In this document: positions 8,080 to 8,625 of the stretch, piece by piece
Layout of the letters: every line of letters begins with the position of its first letter
Position numbering within the stretch: position 1 is the stretch's first letter
Assembly (NCBI GenBank): GCA_022563055.1
Contig: JADFOB010000033.1
Location: forward strand, 1-8,625
Length of the DNA stretch: 8,625 bases
Direction: 5' to 3'
Source of the DNA: Planctomycetota bacterium
Lineage (GTDB): Bacteria > Planctomycetota > Phycisphaerae > UBA1845
The notes under the pieces: model-generated
Told to the model about the DNA's origin: nothing
Seen by the model: the letters and a program-made list of their open reading frames with translations, nothing else
Database searches by the model: none
Translations under genes and position numbers: made by a program

Positions 8080-8128
8080 TGGGTGTCCAAACACAGCGGA
8101 GGGCCGCTGTGCCACACGGACCAACCCA
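8080..8128. terminator. Strong hairpin in the convergent intergenic region, possible transcription end
   Basis: About 50 nt after the cyclodeaminase-family stop codon there is an 8-bp perfect stem, CACAGCGG (8092-8099) with CCGCTGTG (8104-8111), around an AGGG tetraloop. It is extended by GTCC (8085-8088) with GGAC (8118-8121) and TGGGT (8080-8084) with ACCCA (8124-8128) across small internal loops, 17 pairs in all. Its place between two convergent genes suits a bidirectional transcription end. No T-run follows on either strand, so this is not a classical intrinsic terminator and could instead be a 3'-stabilising or REP-type palindrome. Confidence 0.35.
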
Positions 8129-8275
8129 TCTAATCATCGTTGACAGAGCACTAGTTCCTTGTGGACTGGGAATCCCAGCGATAAATCGCCGGGCTATTAT
8201 CACGGTGTCCCTCCGGGACGACGACCCCGCCGATTCCGTCACAGCCTCCGTCCCGCAGTGCGGGCAAACAAGCCT

Positions 8276-8625
8276 TCACCGGAACCGGCCGCGGTATTCG
8301 CTCACCGGATACTTGACGGCATTCTCTTTCATCTTGTCGGCCAGGGCGGATGAGATGTCGATCCCCATGGTACTGGCGAATGAGACTACGTAAGCCATCA
8401 CATCCGCCAGCTCCCTGCGAATCTCCGCCATCGCTTGGGGATCATCTTTGATCGACGCCAGCTCGTCGGTCCCAAGCCACTGAAAATGCTCCATCAGCTC
8501 ACCGGCTTCGATCGCGATCGACATCGAGAGATTCTTCGGGTCGTGAAATGGCTGCCAATCCCGCTCATCCACGAAGTTGTCCACGAGCTTAATCAGTTCC
8601 GCGACGGTCGTACTCGTATCTTTCA
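8276..8625 (-). CDS. MazG-like nucleotide pyrophosphohydrolase, start codon clipped by the window edge
   Basis: A small all-alpha NTP pyrophosphatase of the MazG-like / dCTP-pyrophosphatase type, which hydrolyses (d)NTPs to the monophosphate and pyrophosphate, often as nucleotide-pool cleaning. The metal-binding signature is complete: 'IEAGELMEHFQW' gives the ExxE pair and 'RRELADVMAYV' the ExxD pair. The N-terminal 'ERDWQPFHDPKNLSMSIA' and the C-terminal 'KYPVSEYRGRFR' are also typical. A GTG at 8584 would give 102 residues, but the frame stays open to the window end and the extra 13 codons ('KDTSTTVAELIKL') match the usual family N-terminus. The last two bases on this strand read TG before AAA, so the start is most likely an NTG at 8624-8626 whose first base lies outside, giving about 116 residues. 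It converges on the upstream operon, and its promoter is outside the window. Confidence 0.9.
   Translation of the reverse strand, partial: KDTSTTVAELIKLVDNFVDERDWQPFHDPKNLSMSIAIEAGELMEHFQWLGTDELASIKDDPQAMAEIRRELADVMAYVVSFASTMGIDISSALADKMKENAVKYPVSEYRGRFR

Noticed and set aside
8140..8145. Perfect TTGACA, a possible -35 promoter box
   Set aside because: There is no -10-like hexamer 16-18 nt downstream; the nearest, TATTAT at 8195-8200, is about 49 nt away, and no + strand gene follows.
8079..8393. Possible + strand gene of 104 residues in the convergent gap
   Set aside because: Its 3' third is antisense to the well-supported MazG-like gene, its 5' part covers the hairpin, and the protein shows no domain-like pattern.

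Overview
The window is an ordinary, gene-dense stretch of a GC-rich (roughly 60% GC by eye) bacterial chromosome. It holds five complete or nearly complete protein genes plus the 3' part of a very large one. I see no rRNA, tRNA, CRISPR array, transposase or phage gene. The best guess for the host is a planctomycete or a close relative. The reasons are a giant soluble TPR protein, a tandem pair of unequal CNNM/CBS membrane proteins whose second member carries a 'YSGAETGFY' first helix, and an intergenic palindrome that would translate to 'LTHPLPDGRG', which I remember as typical of dispersed repeats in such genomes. This assignment is inference; no marker gene is present to settle it.

Layout. 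Positions 2-4198 (+) encode the C-terminal 1398 residues of a TPR-repeat protein whose start lies upstream of the window. A 220-base gap follows, containing an 80-nt imperfect palindrome (4263-4342) with a 28-position stem. Next comes a tight four-gene run on the + strand that looks like one operon: a full-length CNNM/CBS/CorC-type membrane transporter (4419-5681); a shorter CNNM/CBS paralogue that overlaps it by 4 nt (5678-6676); a DUF2064/TIGR04282-type glycosyltransferase-fold protein after a 30-nt gap (6707-7387); and a stand-alone cyclodeaminase/cyclohydrolase-family protein after a 10-nt gap (7398-8030). A 245-base convergent gap follows, with one good hairpin (8080-8128) and some minor palindromes. 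The window ends in a MazG-like nucleotide pyrophosphohydrolase on the - strand (8276-8625), whose start codon appears to be cut off by a single base.

How the genes fit together. The two CNNM proteins are translationally coupled and probably act together, or as a divided pair, in divalent-cation (Mg2+/Co2+) transport at the inner membrane. The glycosyltransferase-like and folate-enzyme-like genes are co-directional and closely spaced, so they are probably co-transcribed, but no shared pathway is evident. The TPR protein and the MazG-like enzyme appear to be separate transcription units. I found no convincing evidence of a new defence, mobile or biosynthetic system. The most interesting non-coding signal is the palindromic element at 4263-4342.
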